A stretch of DNA of 46,842 nt, from positions 1 to 46,842 of IMG/VR virus record IMGVR_UViG_3300028801_000005. The stretch is one strand, 5' to 3'. This document shows positions 8,050 through 16,099 of this stretch, piece by piece (position 1 is the first letter of the stretch; every line of letters starts with the position of its first letter). A program made the position numbers and the translations under genes. The stretch comes from a virus. The notes beneath the pieces are model-generated. The model was not told the origin of the DNA. It searched no databases and saw only the letters and a program-made list of their open reading frames with translations.

Positions 8050-8789
8050 GGGCTGATCGGGTACGTGATGGTCGAGCCAACGCTATTGGTCGGTGAGGCA
8101 CCCTGCGCCACGCCACCGGCTGGGCCCACGCCGGGTAGTTGATTCGGGCCGATCTGCTGTCCCGATGACACTTTGGCGTACAGCGCGTTATAGGCGGATG
8201 TGGCTGCTTGCTGCGTCAGCAAAGGTTGTATGAAATCCCACTGGAATATCACCTGCTTCTGCTTCGTCTCGCCCGACGTGATGTCCTGCATCGCCGTCAG
8301 CAGGCAATTCGTATAGATAAAGGCGGGCGTGGCGACGTTGTAGGTTCCACCCGCGTTGTTATGGGCCTGAAGCGCGTTCTGCAGTGAGGTGAAGTTCGCC
8401 AGCTTGCTGTTGTAGCCGCCCGCATCCCTGACCGGAGCGATCATCATCACCGACACATTCAGCGGGTTCTGAATCAGCGCATTCGCGGCGACCTGTTGAT
8501 TAGCGAAGGGGTACGTCCCGATCGCATTGGATATCAGCGTCCCGCCCGGGATGACGATGTAACGCGCCAGGTAATTGTCCAGGCCGCCGAGAAGCGACGC
8601 CGTGCCATTGATCGCCGTGGATTGGCCGAACAGAGAGATGATCGGCATCTGGCCGCCGGCCGCATTTGCCGCAATCCCGCCCACCAGAATGATCGGCGAT
8701 ATCTGGTAGGACATGTCGTAATCCGACACGCCAGAGGGAATCAGTCCCGATGAAAGGGCTTCCGACACAATGGATGGAATGGCGCTCAT
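8046..8789 (-). CDS. Baseplate/tail protein between tape measure and plug
   Basis: A 247-aa protein immediately downstream of the tape measure. The region with TPAFIYTNCLLTAMQDITSG followed by KQVIFQWDF is typical of baseplate hub-associated proteins that bind the end of the tail tube; similar W-D-F strands occur in Dit-like and gp53-like proteins. The C-terminal 40 residues are Gly/Pro-rich and probably flexible. I do not recognise the family with certainty. ATGA couplings lie on both sides. Confidence 0.65.
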   Translation of the reverse strand: MSAIPSIVSEALSSGLIPSGVSDYDMSYQISPIILVGGIAANAAGGQMPIISLFGQSTAINGTASLLGGLDNYLARYIVIPGGTLISNAIGTYPFANQQVAANALIQNPLNVSVMMIAPVRDAGGYNSKLANFTSLQNALQAHNNAGGTYNVATPAFIYTNCLLTAMQDITSGETKQKQVIFQWDFIQPLLTQQAATSAYNALYAKVSSGQQIGPNQLPGVGPAGGVAQGASPTNSVGSTITYPISP

Positions 8790-10576
8790 ATCGCCGCCGC
8801 GTTGGCTGATACGGCCACGTTGGTGCCGGACTTATTGGTCACGACGAGATTGACCGTTGTCTTGGATTTGTTCGATGCCATCAGCGACAAAACCTTCTGG
8901 ATCTGGTTCTGCGTTTCCGTCGGCGCAAAGCGCTCCCAGTCCGCACCGTGCTTTTTTATATCCGAATCCAGTGCGGCGGGCTTCCAGTTGTAGGCGGCAA
9001 TCTCTTTTCGAACGTCTCCTCCGTAGCGCTTGCTCAACTGGGCATAAAGCTTCGCTGCCCCCGTGGAACTCTGCTTGAAGTCGTAGACGTTGTTGACGCC
9101 CAATGCAGCGGCCGTTTCTGGCATGAACTGGAAAAGTCCCTGTGCGCCTGCAGCTGATGTTCCTGGGTCCAGTCGGCCTGACGATTCGACCTGCGCTGTA
9201 GCTCCAAGCAGGCCCGGTTGCAATGCCTGATTCTTTTCCAAATTTGAAAGGTAGGCCTGATTATTCGGGTCAGTGAGTACGTTACCCGCAATCGCCGATT
9301 TTATGGTTCTGGATGGGTTCCAAATAGCTTTCCCCACTCCCACCATATTTTCCCAGACGTCATCCGCAACCCGCTCTACTTTGTCAGTCGTGGAAGCATC
9401 TTGGGGGTGAAGGACGCTATTTGCTCGGTCGACTATCCATCCCATCGCCTTAGCTAGGCTCTTCAGGTTATCGACAAATCCTCTCACGTCATCCTTGAAA
9501 TCCTGAGAACCCAAGTACGTCGCAAATGTGGTCAGGCCATCCTGCATCGACTTCATGTTGGCGTCGGTAAACACGCCATTGATCAGGATTTCCGCATCCT
9601 TTTCCAGGTTCGTGATGAAGCTGGATAGCGCACCATTTTTGTTGAGATCGGAAAGCTTGTTGGCGAAGTCGATCTCTAGGTGGTCGCCTGCGTTCTTCAG
9701 ACTGCGACTGAAGTCATAGAGCGCGTTGATTGAGCTGTTGCTCTGGCTGAGTCCGGGCGCATCGGCCTTGTACGTTGCATAGGCTTTCTCAAGCTCGGAG
9801 CGCGGTGTGTTTCCCTGCCGTCGAACATCAGCCAGTGACATGCCGGACTGAGTAAATCCCGTGGCCATGAGGTTGGCATCGGTATGCTGCGATTCCGGCG
9901 TGGAGGCCCACCAGTCATGCGCCTTAAGGGCGAGCTGAGCGGACAACGATCCGGCATCTGTACGCTGCACATCGGTCTGGCTCATCCCCGTTGCACGGGC
10001 CAGCCAGACGCGGCCGACATAGCTGTTTTGGGCGTCAGCGACGCTGGTCAACGTGCTGCGGTCAATGTTGCGCGAAAGATCGTTGTCAAACGCTCGGTTC
10101 TGTCCGGTGGTCAGGCCCAGGGATCGCCCGCTGCGCTGATTAGCCACCGCACTGTTCGCCAGCGCATCGATCCCGAAAAGGCCAGCTGCTGCCGATCCAA
10201 TACCGATCGCGCCAAGCTTGAACAGGAACTTGCCGATGCCGAAAACCGATTCACCCAGCGCCTTGGCATCTTTCGCCATCGCCTTTAGATTGTTCGATCC
10301 GACATTCGAGGCAGAGCCGAACTCGCGCTGTGCCGCGGCGGCTTCCCGCAGGTTCTTTGTCAGTGCCGAAGCGTGGCCCGCCGACTCCGTCATCGATCCC
10401 AGGATCGCAGCGGCGGTGACTTCCAGTGCTTCTGACGATTCCGTACTCGCCGCATTGACGGCTTTCCAGTCGTCCGGCATCGCCTCCAGCTTTTCCTTGT
10501 ACTGCTCGAAAAGCTGAAAGAAGTCCTTGAACTGCGCGTCCGAGACTTCGATTTCAATGACGGATTTAGTGACCAC
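8786..10576 (-). CDS. Tape measure protein with lytic transglycosylase domain
   Basis: A 596-aa protein starting at a GTG that overlaps the end of the frameshifted chaperone frame by 11 nt. The N-terminal two thirds are helical with an Ala/Gly-rich hydrophobic segment near residues 110-140 (FKLGAIGIGSAAAGLFG), as in tape measures. The C-terminal 130 residues form an SLT-type domain: the catalytic Glu in a QVESSGR context, GLFQFMPETA and AAYN. Tape-measure length sets tail length; roughly 0.15 nm per residue would give a tail of about 90 nm. The transglycosylase opens the cell wall for DNA entry. Confidence 0.9.
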   Translation of the reverse strand: MVTKSVIEIEVSDAQFKDFFQLFEQYKEKLEAMPDDWKAVNAASTESSEALEVTAAAILGSMTESAGHASALTKNLREAAAAQREFGSASNVGSNNLKAMAKDAKALGESVFGIGKFLFKLGAIGIGSAAAGLFGIDALANSAVANQRSGRSLGLTTGQNRAFDNDLSRNIDRSTLTSVADAQNSYVGRVWLARATGMSQTDVQRTDAGSLSAQLALKAHDWWASTPESQHTDANLMATGFTQSGMSLADVRRQGNTPRSELEKAYATYKADAPGLSQSNSSINALYDFSRSLKNAGDHLEIDFANKLSDLNKNGALSSFITNLEKDAEILINGVFTDANMKSMQDGLTTFATYLGSQDFKDDVRGFVDNLKSLAKAMGWIVDRANSVLHPQDASTTDKVERVADDVWENMVGVGKAIWNPSRTIKSAIAGNVLTDPNNQAYLSNLEKNQALQPGLLGATAQVESSGRLDPGTSAAGAQGLFQFMPETAAALGVNNVYDFKQSSTGAAKLYAQLSKRYGGDVRKEIAAYNWKPAALDSDIKKHGADWERFAPTETQNQIQKVLSLMASNKSKTTVNLVVTNKSGTNVAVSANAAAI

Positions 10577-11281
10577 GCAGACCCTTCAGAAGCTCGTGCA
10601 GATACCGCTCGCGATACGCGCGGGCTGACGGATGGGGAAAGTCAAAACGCGACAGGGATTCGTTGAATCGCGTCGTCGCCAGTTCGTTCAAGAGGGAAGC
10701 GATGACGCCTGGCTCGTTGCGGAAGCATCGGTTTTCGTCAATGTCGGCAAGGAATTGATGAACTCCATAGGCGCCAAGGAGGTGATCGAACCCTTCAAGA
10801 CCGATGCTGTGCCTTGCATGACGGACTTCCGTTCCGCCTTTCTCGCCAGCGCACAGTTGCATGTAAAAAAAACGATGGCGCTCTCCGTCTCGCGCCAGTC
10901 GTCTTCGTCAATCGCGCCGTTGGCAATAGCGGTGTCCACCGGCAGCATGTTCCAACCGGCGCCGCTGGGACAGAGGATCGTGGTCAACCGGCGAATCTCT
11001 GCCAACAAGGCCAGAACTCCGCCATCCAGCGGGTTGTTCTCCCCGTCGAACTCGCCTCGCTCCGCCGATTCTTTGCGCCCCTCATCCATCAGCGTGAGCA
11101 CGGCGATGCGCGGACCCGAGGACACCATGAACAGCGCGCCCTTGCTCATCATGGAGGACTTGGCGGCGGCAATGGTTCGGTAGTTCGCCTCAAACACTTC
11201 GCGCGAAATCGGGACGTGGTAGCACGTCGGCCCGTTCTCACTGATGGGAAAGACGAGATTCAGCTTTTCATTGATTTGCAC
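10566..11281 (-). CDS. Tail assembly chaperone, -1 frameshift product
   Basis: The frame starting at 11281 and the 98-codon frame ending at 10566 are related by a -1 shift. They meet at G followed by eight T (10873-10865), which gives a T-TTT-TTT slippery heptamer in the zero frame at residues V137-F138-F139. A -1 slip joins 139 residues of the first frame to Tyr and then the 98-residue second frame, a 238-aa fusion. This is the lambda G/GT strategy, used just upstream of the tape measure in most long-tailed phages. A homopolymer sequencing error is the alternative, which would make the 238-aa protein the only product. Confidence 0.75.
10688..11281 (-). CDS. Tail assembly chaperone, unshifted product
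   Basis: A 197-aa protein located between tail tube and tape measure, the position of lambda gpG-type chaperones that coat the tape measure during tail assembly. The N-terminus (LNLVFPISENGPTCYHVP ... REVFEANYR) is typical of tail tube-associated chaperones. After the slippery site it continues for 58 more residues ending in a Ser/Thr-rich tail. Start is ATG 11281 with a GGAG 5 to 9 nt upstream. The same mRNA yields the longer shifted form described separately. Confidence 0.75.
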   Translation of the reverse strand: MQINEKLNLVFPISENGPTCYHVPISREVFEANYRTIAAAKSSMMSKGALFMVSSGPRIAVLTLMDEGRKESAERGEFDGENNPLDGGVLALLAEIRRLTTILCPSGAGWNMLPVDTAIANGAIDEDDWRETESAIVFFTCNCALARKAERKSVMQGTASVLKGSITSLAPMEFINSLPTLTKTDASATSQASSLPS

Positions 11282-11320
11282 GGTTTGCTCCCTTAAGCAA
11301 AATGAATCCCTTGAAAAGAC

Positions 11321-11371
11321 GCTACGGCAAGCAGCAAGGGAACTGCCTTTCGGTTCTCACCTAGCCGTAGC
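11321..11371 (-). other. Hairpin between tail tube and chaperone genes
   Basis: An 8-bp perfect inverted repeat (GCTACGGC at 11321-11328, GCCGTAGC at 11364-11371) encloses a second stem (11329-11334 with 11343-11349, one bulge). On the minus strand it is followed by GTCTTTTC, a weak T-run. It could attenuate transcription, or stabilise the tube mRNA end, so that tube and sheath are made in excess over chaperone and tape measure. Confidence 0.55.
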
Positions 11372-11377
11372 TTCAAC

Positions 11378-11818
11378 TTAGCTGGCGGCCCAGAGTTCGC
11401 TGTTGGCGATGAAAATGCCCTTGATCGTCAGCTTGAACACCGGGTCGGTGCCGTCGTAGGCGCCTGGATCGATGTCGTTGATGATCGCGTTCTGGAAGGT
11501 CATGGCCGGAAAATTGGCCGAGTCCGGATACACCACGATCGATCCGATATCGCAGAGCAGCTGCGCTTGGGAAAGCCATGCGGCCGACAACGCCTGCGTC
11601 CGAAGCAGGCCAACCGAAATAGTCGACATGACGTACGGTTCCGGTGAGGTAACGCCACCGGTGGCTGTTGGAATCAGCTCGCCGAACGGACCACCAAAGG
11701 CGATCTTGGCGAAACTCTTGCCCATGTAGGGCGCCGTAATACTGAGGTAAGGCGTTTGGGGAACGACGATCGAGCAGCGAAGCCGATTCAGTGTGCCCTG
11801 CGGTACAAAGGTGGTCAT
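11378..11818 (-). CDS. Tail tube protein
   Basis: A 146-aa beta-rich protein encoded directly after the sheath, the standard place for the tube subunit in contractile tails. It has the features of the gp19/FII-like fold: an N-terminal strand around GTLNRLRCSIVVP, a long loop (GPFGELIPTATGG) and a C-terminal strand pair ending in FKLTIKGIFIANSELW. Hexamer rings of this protein stack around the tape measure. It is followed by a hairpin before the chaperone gene. ATG start at 11818. Confidence 0.8.
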   Translation of the reverse strand: MTTFVPQGTLNRLRCSIVVPQTPYLSITAPYMGKSFAKIAFGGPFGELIPTATGGVTSPEPYVMSTISVGLLRTQALSAAWLSQAQLLCDIGSIVVYPDSANFPAMTFQNAIINDIDPGAYDGTDPVFKLTIKGIFIANSELWAAS

Positions 11819-11828
11819 TTGTCAGTCC

Positions 11829-13154
11829 TCAAGGCGCAAAGAAGGTGGCGTTCAAGTTGAACGTGATCGTCAGGAACCCGTTCTGCGTCACCAGCGTGGC
11901 CGACAGGCCGTTGTAGATACCCGCGGCGTAGTCGTCCGGGTTGGCGGCGGTGTAGTCGGCGAACGACACGGCGGAGACCACCACGCTATTGGCGCAGCCA
12001 AAGGCAACCGCGCTATTGCCCCGGTTCTGGGCAACGGCCTGCAGGTTGTTGATGCCGGCCTGGTCGTAGAGCAGCGGCGGATTGGTATTGGAGCCGTTGA
12101 TGATCGCGGCGGCCAGATCCTGATGCGCGTTGATGCGGAACCAGTCCAGCCCGTACCATGCGGCCGACTGCTGGCCGTCCATCGTGGTGCCCTTGAAGAC
12201 GCACGCCGTCGAGATGCCGCCTTCGGCACCGGTGATGATCAGGTTGCCGTAATCGGACAAAATGGCGTTGATCGTGGACTGGTTGCCCATCTGCGCCCAT
12301 GGCGTGACGCCAAAGACGTAGCGGTACTGCATTGGCGCCAGCTGGTTCGACGCACTGGGGTTGTTAACCAGCCACTGGTAGAACAACGAGGCCATTTGCA
12401 CTTCGGTGCTGGCCGCCGTCGGGCTATCCACCAGAGTGAACACGGACTTGTTCGGTCCATAGACGGAAAGATTCGCCGCCGTCGTAGTGACGAAGAAGTA
12501 CGTCTGCCCTGAGGGACTGGCGTATTCAGCCGCCAGCGTATTCAGACCCGCAGCGTCCGCCGCATCCCACGACTTCGGCACAAGATAGCTGTAGAACTGC
12601 TGCGGCGAACTGTTGGCCGTCAGCCACGTCTGCAGCGCGGCAACTGCGGCGGTATTGGTCAGGACCGGGCCCAGTTCCAAAACATAGAAGCCGACCGTCT
12701 GACCTTGAGCAGCGAACGTGGTCGCGACATCGGTCAGGAAGGCCGAGCTCGGCGGGGTATAGGTACCGGGAGACGTTTCCGAGCCGGGGTTGCTGGTCAG
12801 TGTGAAAGTAAACGTGTCGGCACCGGTGACGGTCGCCAGATAGGTGCCGTTGTATGCGGCAGGCACGGCGCCGGCAATGGTGGTCGAAAAGGTCTCACCG
12901 GTGGTGAACTCAACCGCCGCCACGGCGGTTGCCGTCACGGTGCCGGATGCCCATGCCAGAGAGGCCAAGGCCAAGGGCGCCACCAGGATGGATGTCAGAT
13001 CGGAAGGCGTACCCACGTACTGCCAGTGACCGGCTGCAAGGGTAGTGCCTCCCGTAGAAACGGCCGCGCCACTCCGCTGAAGCTGAGACGGCACAGGCGC
13101 TCGCGTCACGGTCGTATTGATCGTGACGATGGTCGGTGTAATGGACTGCGCCAT
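11829..13154 (-). CDS. Tail sheath protein (DUF3383-like)
   Basis: A 441-aa protein starting at M-A-Q-S-I-T-P-T (ATG 13154; the longer frame upstream is Arg-rich and unlikely to be translated). It resembles DUF3383-type contractile sheath subunits, with a central alpha/beta core (GQTVGFYVLELGP, then ALQTWLTAN) and a C-terminal beta region ending in FLTITFNLNATFF. Residues 66-134 are an inserted beta module (LAWASGTVTATA ... GAVPAAYNGTY) shared with a neck protein of this phage. The presence of a sheath makes the virion a myovirus. Order sheath-tube-chaperone-tape measure is canonical. Confidence 0.8.
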   Translation of the reverse strand: MAQSITPTIVTINTTVTRAPVPSQLQRSGAAVSTGGTTLAAGHWQYVGTPSDLTSILVAPLALASLAWASGTVTATAVAAVEFTTGETFSTTIAGAVPAAYNGTYLATVTGADTFTFTLTSNPGSETSPGTYTPPSSAFLTDVATTFAAQGQTVGFYVLELGPVLTNTAAVAALQTWLTANSSPQQFYSYLVPKSWDAADAAGLNTLAAEYASPSGQTYFFVTTTAANLSVYGPNKSVFTLVDSPTAASTEVQMASLFYQWLVNNPSASNQLAPMQYRYVFGVTPWAQMGNQSTINAILSDYGNLIITGAEGGISTACVFKGTTMDGQQSAAWYGLDWFRINAHQDLAAAIINGSNTNPPLLYDQAGINNLQAVAQNRGNSAVAFGCANSVVVSAVSFADYTAANPDDYAAGIYNGLSATLVTQNGFLTITFNLNATFFAP

Positions 13155-13171
13155 GTGGGCGGCTCCTGTGA

Positions 13172-13465
13172 TTACGAGTAAGCGACCGCGAGAACCTGGG
13201 CGGCTCCGGGGACGACGACGATGCCGACAGCGCATGGCAGCGTGAAGCTGTACGGGCCGATCGCTTCGGGAATGCTGCCGATGAGATTGGCCGCACTTAC
13301 GGCACCGGTGGTGGCGCAGTCATGGATGCTTCCGACGCCGGTACCGAGCACGCTGTTGTTGACAGTGAACACGGTGCCGGGCAGCGCTTTGACGACGGTC
13401 GCCGCGGTGATGTTGAGAACGGTGGAATTACCACCGGCGCGCGGAGTAAGGGGATTCTGAGGCAT
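13172..13465 (-). CDS. Small Ala/Val/Gly-rich structural protein
   Basis: A 97-aa beta-rich protein (NSTVLNITAATVVKALPGTVFTV) with a hydrophobic C-terminus. Such short strand-rich proteins next to sheath genes are often capsid decoration or tail-fibre-like structural pieces. I do not recognise a family. It lies 17 nt upstream of the sheath start in the late operon. Confidence 0.65.
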   Translation of the reverse strand: MPQNPLTPRAGGNSTVLNITAATVVKALPGTVFTVNNSVLGTGVGSIHDCATTGAVSAANLIGSIPEAIGPYSFTLPCAVGIVVVPGAAQVLAVAYS

Positions 13466-13476
13466 GAGAAAAGCTC

Positions 13477-14433
13477 CTACGGGGTAGTGGTGATGTCAGC
13501 CGAGAGAATGAAGCGCCGCGCTATGGCATCGGCGGTGCCTTGGTAGTAAGACGCGGAGATGTTGATGGTCTTTTTCATCGCGAGAGCCGCGATTTCCACT
13601 TGCGTACGCTTCGCATCCCTGACGGCGGGCGAATTGCAAAAACCGAAGTTGTCGGTATTGAGCGAGTAGTCCATCAGCGCGCGGAAATACTGCAGCGCCT
13701 TCTGGTTATTGAATCCGTACAGGGTCAGCGTCACGTCATCGAGCATCAGCTGCGAATCGGGAAGGCTGTAGAGCTGTGGTGAGTCCGGCACATACGCCGG
13801 CGTGCCGGGAAATCCGTCGATTGGAAACGATCCCAGTGCCGTCGTCTTGGCCGGCTCGATGTGCGCCACGATATAGGGCGGCGTCACGTTGTCCGGTACA
13901 AGAAACGACGGATAGACCGGCGCCATCGCGTTCTGACTCAGCCAGATCGGTAGGCTGTTCGAAACGATCGGTTCGTTCGGTAAATCGGCGGCGTCCTCCA
14001 CCAGCTGCGAGGCAAGCGCCGGATAGACCGCGTAACCGGAGTAGTGCCACAGATCGGCTTGCTGATAGAACGAGGCGTGATCGGAAAAGACGATCTGCAG
14101 TGCAGTGCCATCAATCGCCCAAGTGCCTACCCACATCGTTCCGGGGCTCACCGAATTGAGCGCAGTAACCTCTTCCTCTGCGGTGAAGATGAACTTGTTC
14201 GCCGCGACCGTCTGATCTTCTTCTTGCCGGCGATCGGTGATGCGATGCAAAGAACCCTTGAAGGACTGCTTGACCGCACTAGCCACCCAGAACACGTAGC
14301 CGTCTTGCGAGAGAACGACCTTCGTGTACTGCGTGAAGGCAACCGTCTGGTTATTCGATAGTGTCTCTACGCCGGCATCCAGTGCAGCCCGCAGGCCCAG
14401 CGGAGCCTGTGCGGTTTCACTGATCAGGCCCAT
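13477..14433 (-). CDS. Neck/tail-completion region protein, unknown
   Basis: A 318-aa protein in the neck region between the tail terminator-like gene and the sheath. It is mixed alpha/beta, with several aromatic-rich loops (FYQQADLWHYSGYAVYP) and a C-terminal region reading YYQGTADAIARRFILS. No family is recognised. Its ATG overlaps the upstream stop as TGATG. By order it may be a tail-completion or head-to-tail joining protein. Confidence 0.65.
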   Translation of the reverse strand: MGLISETAQAPLGLRAALDAGVETLSNNQTVAFTQYTKVVLSQDGYVFWVASAVKQSFKGSLHRITDRRQEEDQTVAANKFIFTAEEEVTALNSVSPGTMWVGTWAIDGTALQIVFSDHASFYQQADLWHYSGYAVYPALASQLVEDAADLPNEPIVSNSLPIWLSQNAMAPVYPSFLVPDNVTPPYIVAHIEPAKTTALGSFPIDGFPGTPAYVPDSPQLYSLPDSQLMLDDVTLTLYGFNNQKALQYFRALMDYSLNTDNFGFCNSPAVRDAKRTQVEIAALAMKKTINISASYYQGTADAIARRFILSADITTTP

Positions 14434-14873
14434 CAGTTAACAATCCCTTCCATCCACACGCGGAATGAGGCGACATACAGGCCGGTGTCAACGAAGGCCA
14501 CGCGCGCCGGATTGGCTTTCGCGTTCGGTGTTTTCTTGCGCTGACTGTTGCCGTTGATCGCGGCCTGAATAGGATGCTGCAACCAACGCCCCTGCATCAG
14601 ATCGCCGCTCGAAATGAAATCGCGAAAACGTTCCTCGATCTTGTTCATCGCGCCGCTGAAGTTCGTCTTGCCCGGTCCGCCCATCGCCATGCTTTCCAGC
14701 GCGCCAGCCATCTCGTTTGCTAGCGCGTCGGCAATGAAGTCCTGATTCAGGTCGTAGAACGTCTGCATGATGTGGTAATCGGCCTCAAGGAAGCCGGCCA
14801 CGTCGGTCGTTGTCGTGCCCTTCCCGTCGTCGTTGGTATAGGCAACATCGACATTGCCCAGATCCAGTTTCAC
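14433..14873 (-). CDS. Neck/tail-terminator-like protein, GTG start
   Basis: The true start is most likely GTG at 14873, giving V-K-L-D-L-G-N-V-D and a 146-aa product. It overlaps the upstream stop as GTGA, the coupling used throughout this genome; the longer frame to 14933 would run antiparallel to nothing conserved. The central part is helical (FYDLNQDFIADALANEMAGA), the C-terminus basic (RKKTPNAKAN) followed by DTGLYVASFRVWMEG. The position after the head genes suggests a head-closure or tail-terminator protein, but I cannot name the family. Confidence 0.65.
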   Translation of the reverse strand: MKLDLGNVDVAYTNDDGKGTTTTDVAGFLEADYHIMQTFYDLNQDFIADALANEMAGALESMAMGGPGKTNFSGAMNKIEERFRDFISSGDLMQGRWLQHPIQAAINGNSQRKKTPNAKANPARVAFVDTGLYVASFRVWMEGIVN

Positions 14874-15547
14874 GACAGCCCCACCACGTTCATTCCCCAC
14901 TGCTGCGAGTAGGCAATCCAGGCGCGCCCCCACGGGGTTTTCAGCGAGTCCAGCGTGGTCAGCGAGGCATTCTTCAGCCAGTCCGGGACCACCAGCGTCT
15001 GACTGGTTGCCTGATCGGCACTGGATGACACCGGACCCACGGTGTAGCTCAGGATATTGAGCGACGCGCGAAGGTTGGCGAAGAACAGTGTGCTGAACGT
15101 GCCGAACGCTGTTGCCGCGCCGGGATCGGTGGCGAGCGGATAGCTAAAACTATTCATCCCGGCATTCGTCGCCGTCACCGTGCCGTTGTAGGCATCGGGT
15201 GCGGCGCCTTGAATGGTTACCGCGAAGCTGGTGCCTGCCACGTCGCCCAAGGGCAGAGCCGTTGTCGCTGCCACGACCCCGGATGCCCAGACCAATGCGG
15301 TGATCATCAGATTGGATTGATCCGGCGCCCAGCTGATCAGCCAGTTCACCCCGAAGTTGTACACCGCGATCACGTACTCGATCGGGGGGTAACCCGCGGG
15401 CGTCTTGATGGTTCGATCAATGCCGTGCGTCAATGCCCACTGGAAGTAATCCGAGTCCACAGGCAAGGCATCGGGCGTAATGCCCTGTCCCTGACAGTAG
15501 GTCACGAAGTCGGCCAGATTAGGCACCGTGGGATTGACGAAGGACAT
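14870..15547 (-). CDS. Neck protein with inserted beta module
   Basis: A 225-aa protein. The N-terminal 80 residues and C-terminal 70 residues resemble a head-tail connector/adaptor (YFQWALTHGIDRTI, later LVVPDWLKNASLTTLDSLKTPWGRAWIAYSQ). In between, residues 84-151 form a module with VWASGVVAATTALPL, GAAPDAYNGTVTATN and DPGAATAFGT that closely parallels one in the sheath. Such a module is probably an exposed Ig-like decoration. ATG 15547 overlaps the upstream stop. The adaptor role is inferred from order. Confidence 0.65.
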   Translation of the reverse strand: MSFVNPTVPNLADFVTYCQGQGITPDALPVDSDYFQWALTHGIDRTIKTPAGYPPIEYVIAVYNFGVNWLISWAPDQSNLMITALVWASGVVAATTALPLGDVAGTSFAVTIQGAAPDAYNGTVTATNAGMNSFSYPLATDPGAATAFGTFSTLFFANLRASLNILSYTVGPVSSSADQATSQTLVVPDWLKNASLTTLDSLKTPWGRAWIAYSQQWGMNVVGLS

Positions 15548-16050
15548 CAGGCTTTCGGCATCTTGTCGGAGCCATTCGGCGAAACGGACAGACTGAACTT
15601 AGTTTCCTTGCCGGTCGGCTTACGACCGCGCGGAACCTGCTCGATAATCTCGACCTCACTTTCCGAGGCCATGCGCTCGTTGGTGTTTGGATCGCGGTTG
15701 GCTTTGTCGAATCCCAGCGCGGTCATCTTTGCCTCTTCAGCGGATCGAAGCATGGCGCGATCAATGACGGCCTCATGACCATGCACAATCGCACTCTCGC
15801 TGATCGGCTTGCTGGTGCTGTAGAACAAGCCGGGGAAATCTTCCAGCTTGCCATTTACGGCGGACGCTGGACGCGCGCCGTAACGCTCCAGCTGGCTGAT
15901 GACAGCCTGCTCCGAAGCGGGGCTGAAACTTTTTGGCACCTGGACCTGACGACCGGCAGGGATCTGCACGAAGTAAGGCCGCGTCATCTCCGGCACGCGG
16001 AAATGATGGTGCCAGCGTTGATTGGTGGTGTTGGCGATGAAAAGTGACAT
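15547..16050 (-). CDS. Unknown head-neck region protein
   Basis: A 167-aa protein immediately downstream of the major capsid gene. It begins with a short beta region (FIANTTNQRWHHHFRVPE, then FVQIPAGRQVQVP) and continues into a charged helical part, ending in a basic/Ser-rich tail. The N-terminal part resembles small proteins seen next to DUF2184-type capsid genes, but no function is known to me. It is preceded by a UUCG-capped hairpin. Confidence 0.65.
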   Translation of the reverse strand: MSLFIANTTNQRWHHHFRVPEMTRPYFVQIPAGRQVQVPKSFSPASEQAVISQLERYGARPASAVNGKLEDFPGLFYSTSKPISESAIVHGHEAVIDRAMLRSAEEAKMTALGFDKANRDPNTNERMASESEVEIIEQVPRGRKPTGKETKFSLSVSPNGSDKMPKA

Positions 16051-16067
16051 GGGGAACCCCTTAAAGG

Positions 16068-16089
16068 TTCAGCCACCGAAGTGGCCGAA
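16068..16089 (-). other. UUCG-tetraloop hairpin 3' of the capsid gene
   Basis: In the minus-strand transcript a 9-bp stem (one G-U pair) closes a C(UUCG)G tetraloop 11 nt after the capsid stop codon (16100). This loop class is exceptionally stable. No T-run follows, so an mRNA-stabilising or weak attenuating role is more likely than termination. A short GGGG-UU-CCCC repeat overlaps the next ribosome binding site. Confidence 0.6.
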
Positions 16090-16099
16090 GGATGGTGGA

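Noticed and set aside
11793-12512. 239-codon plus-strand frame opposite the sheath gene
   Set aside because: Shadow of the sheath coding strand; Arg/Val/Gly-rich with no start signal.
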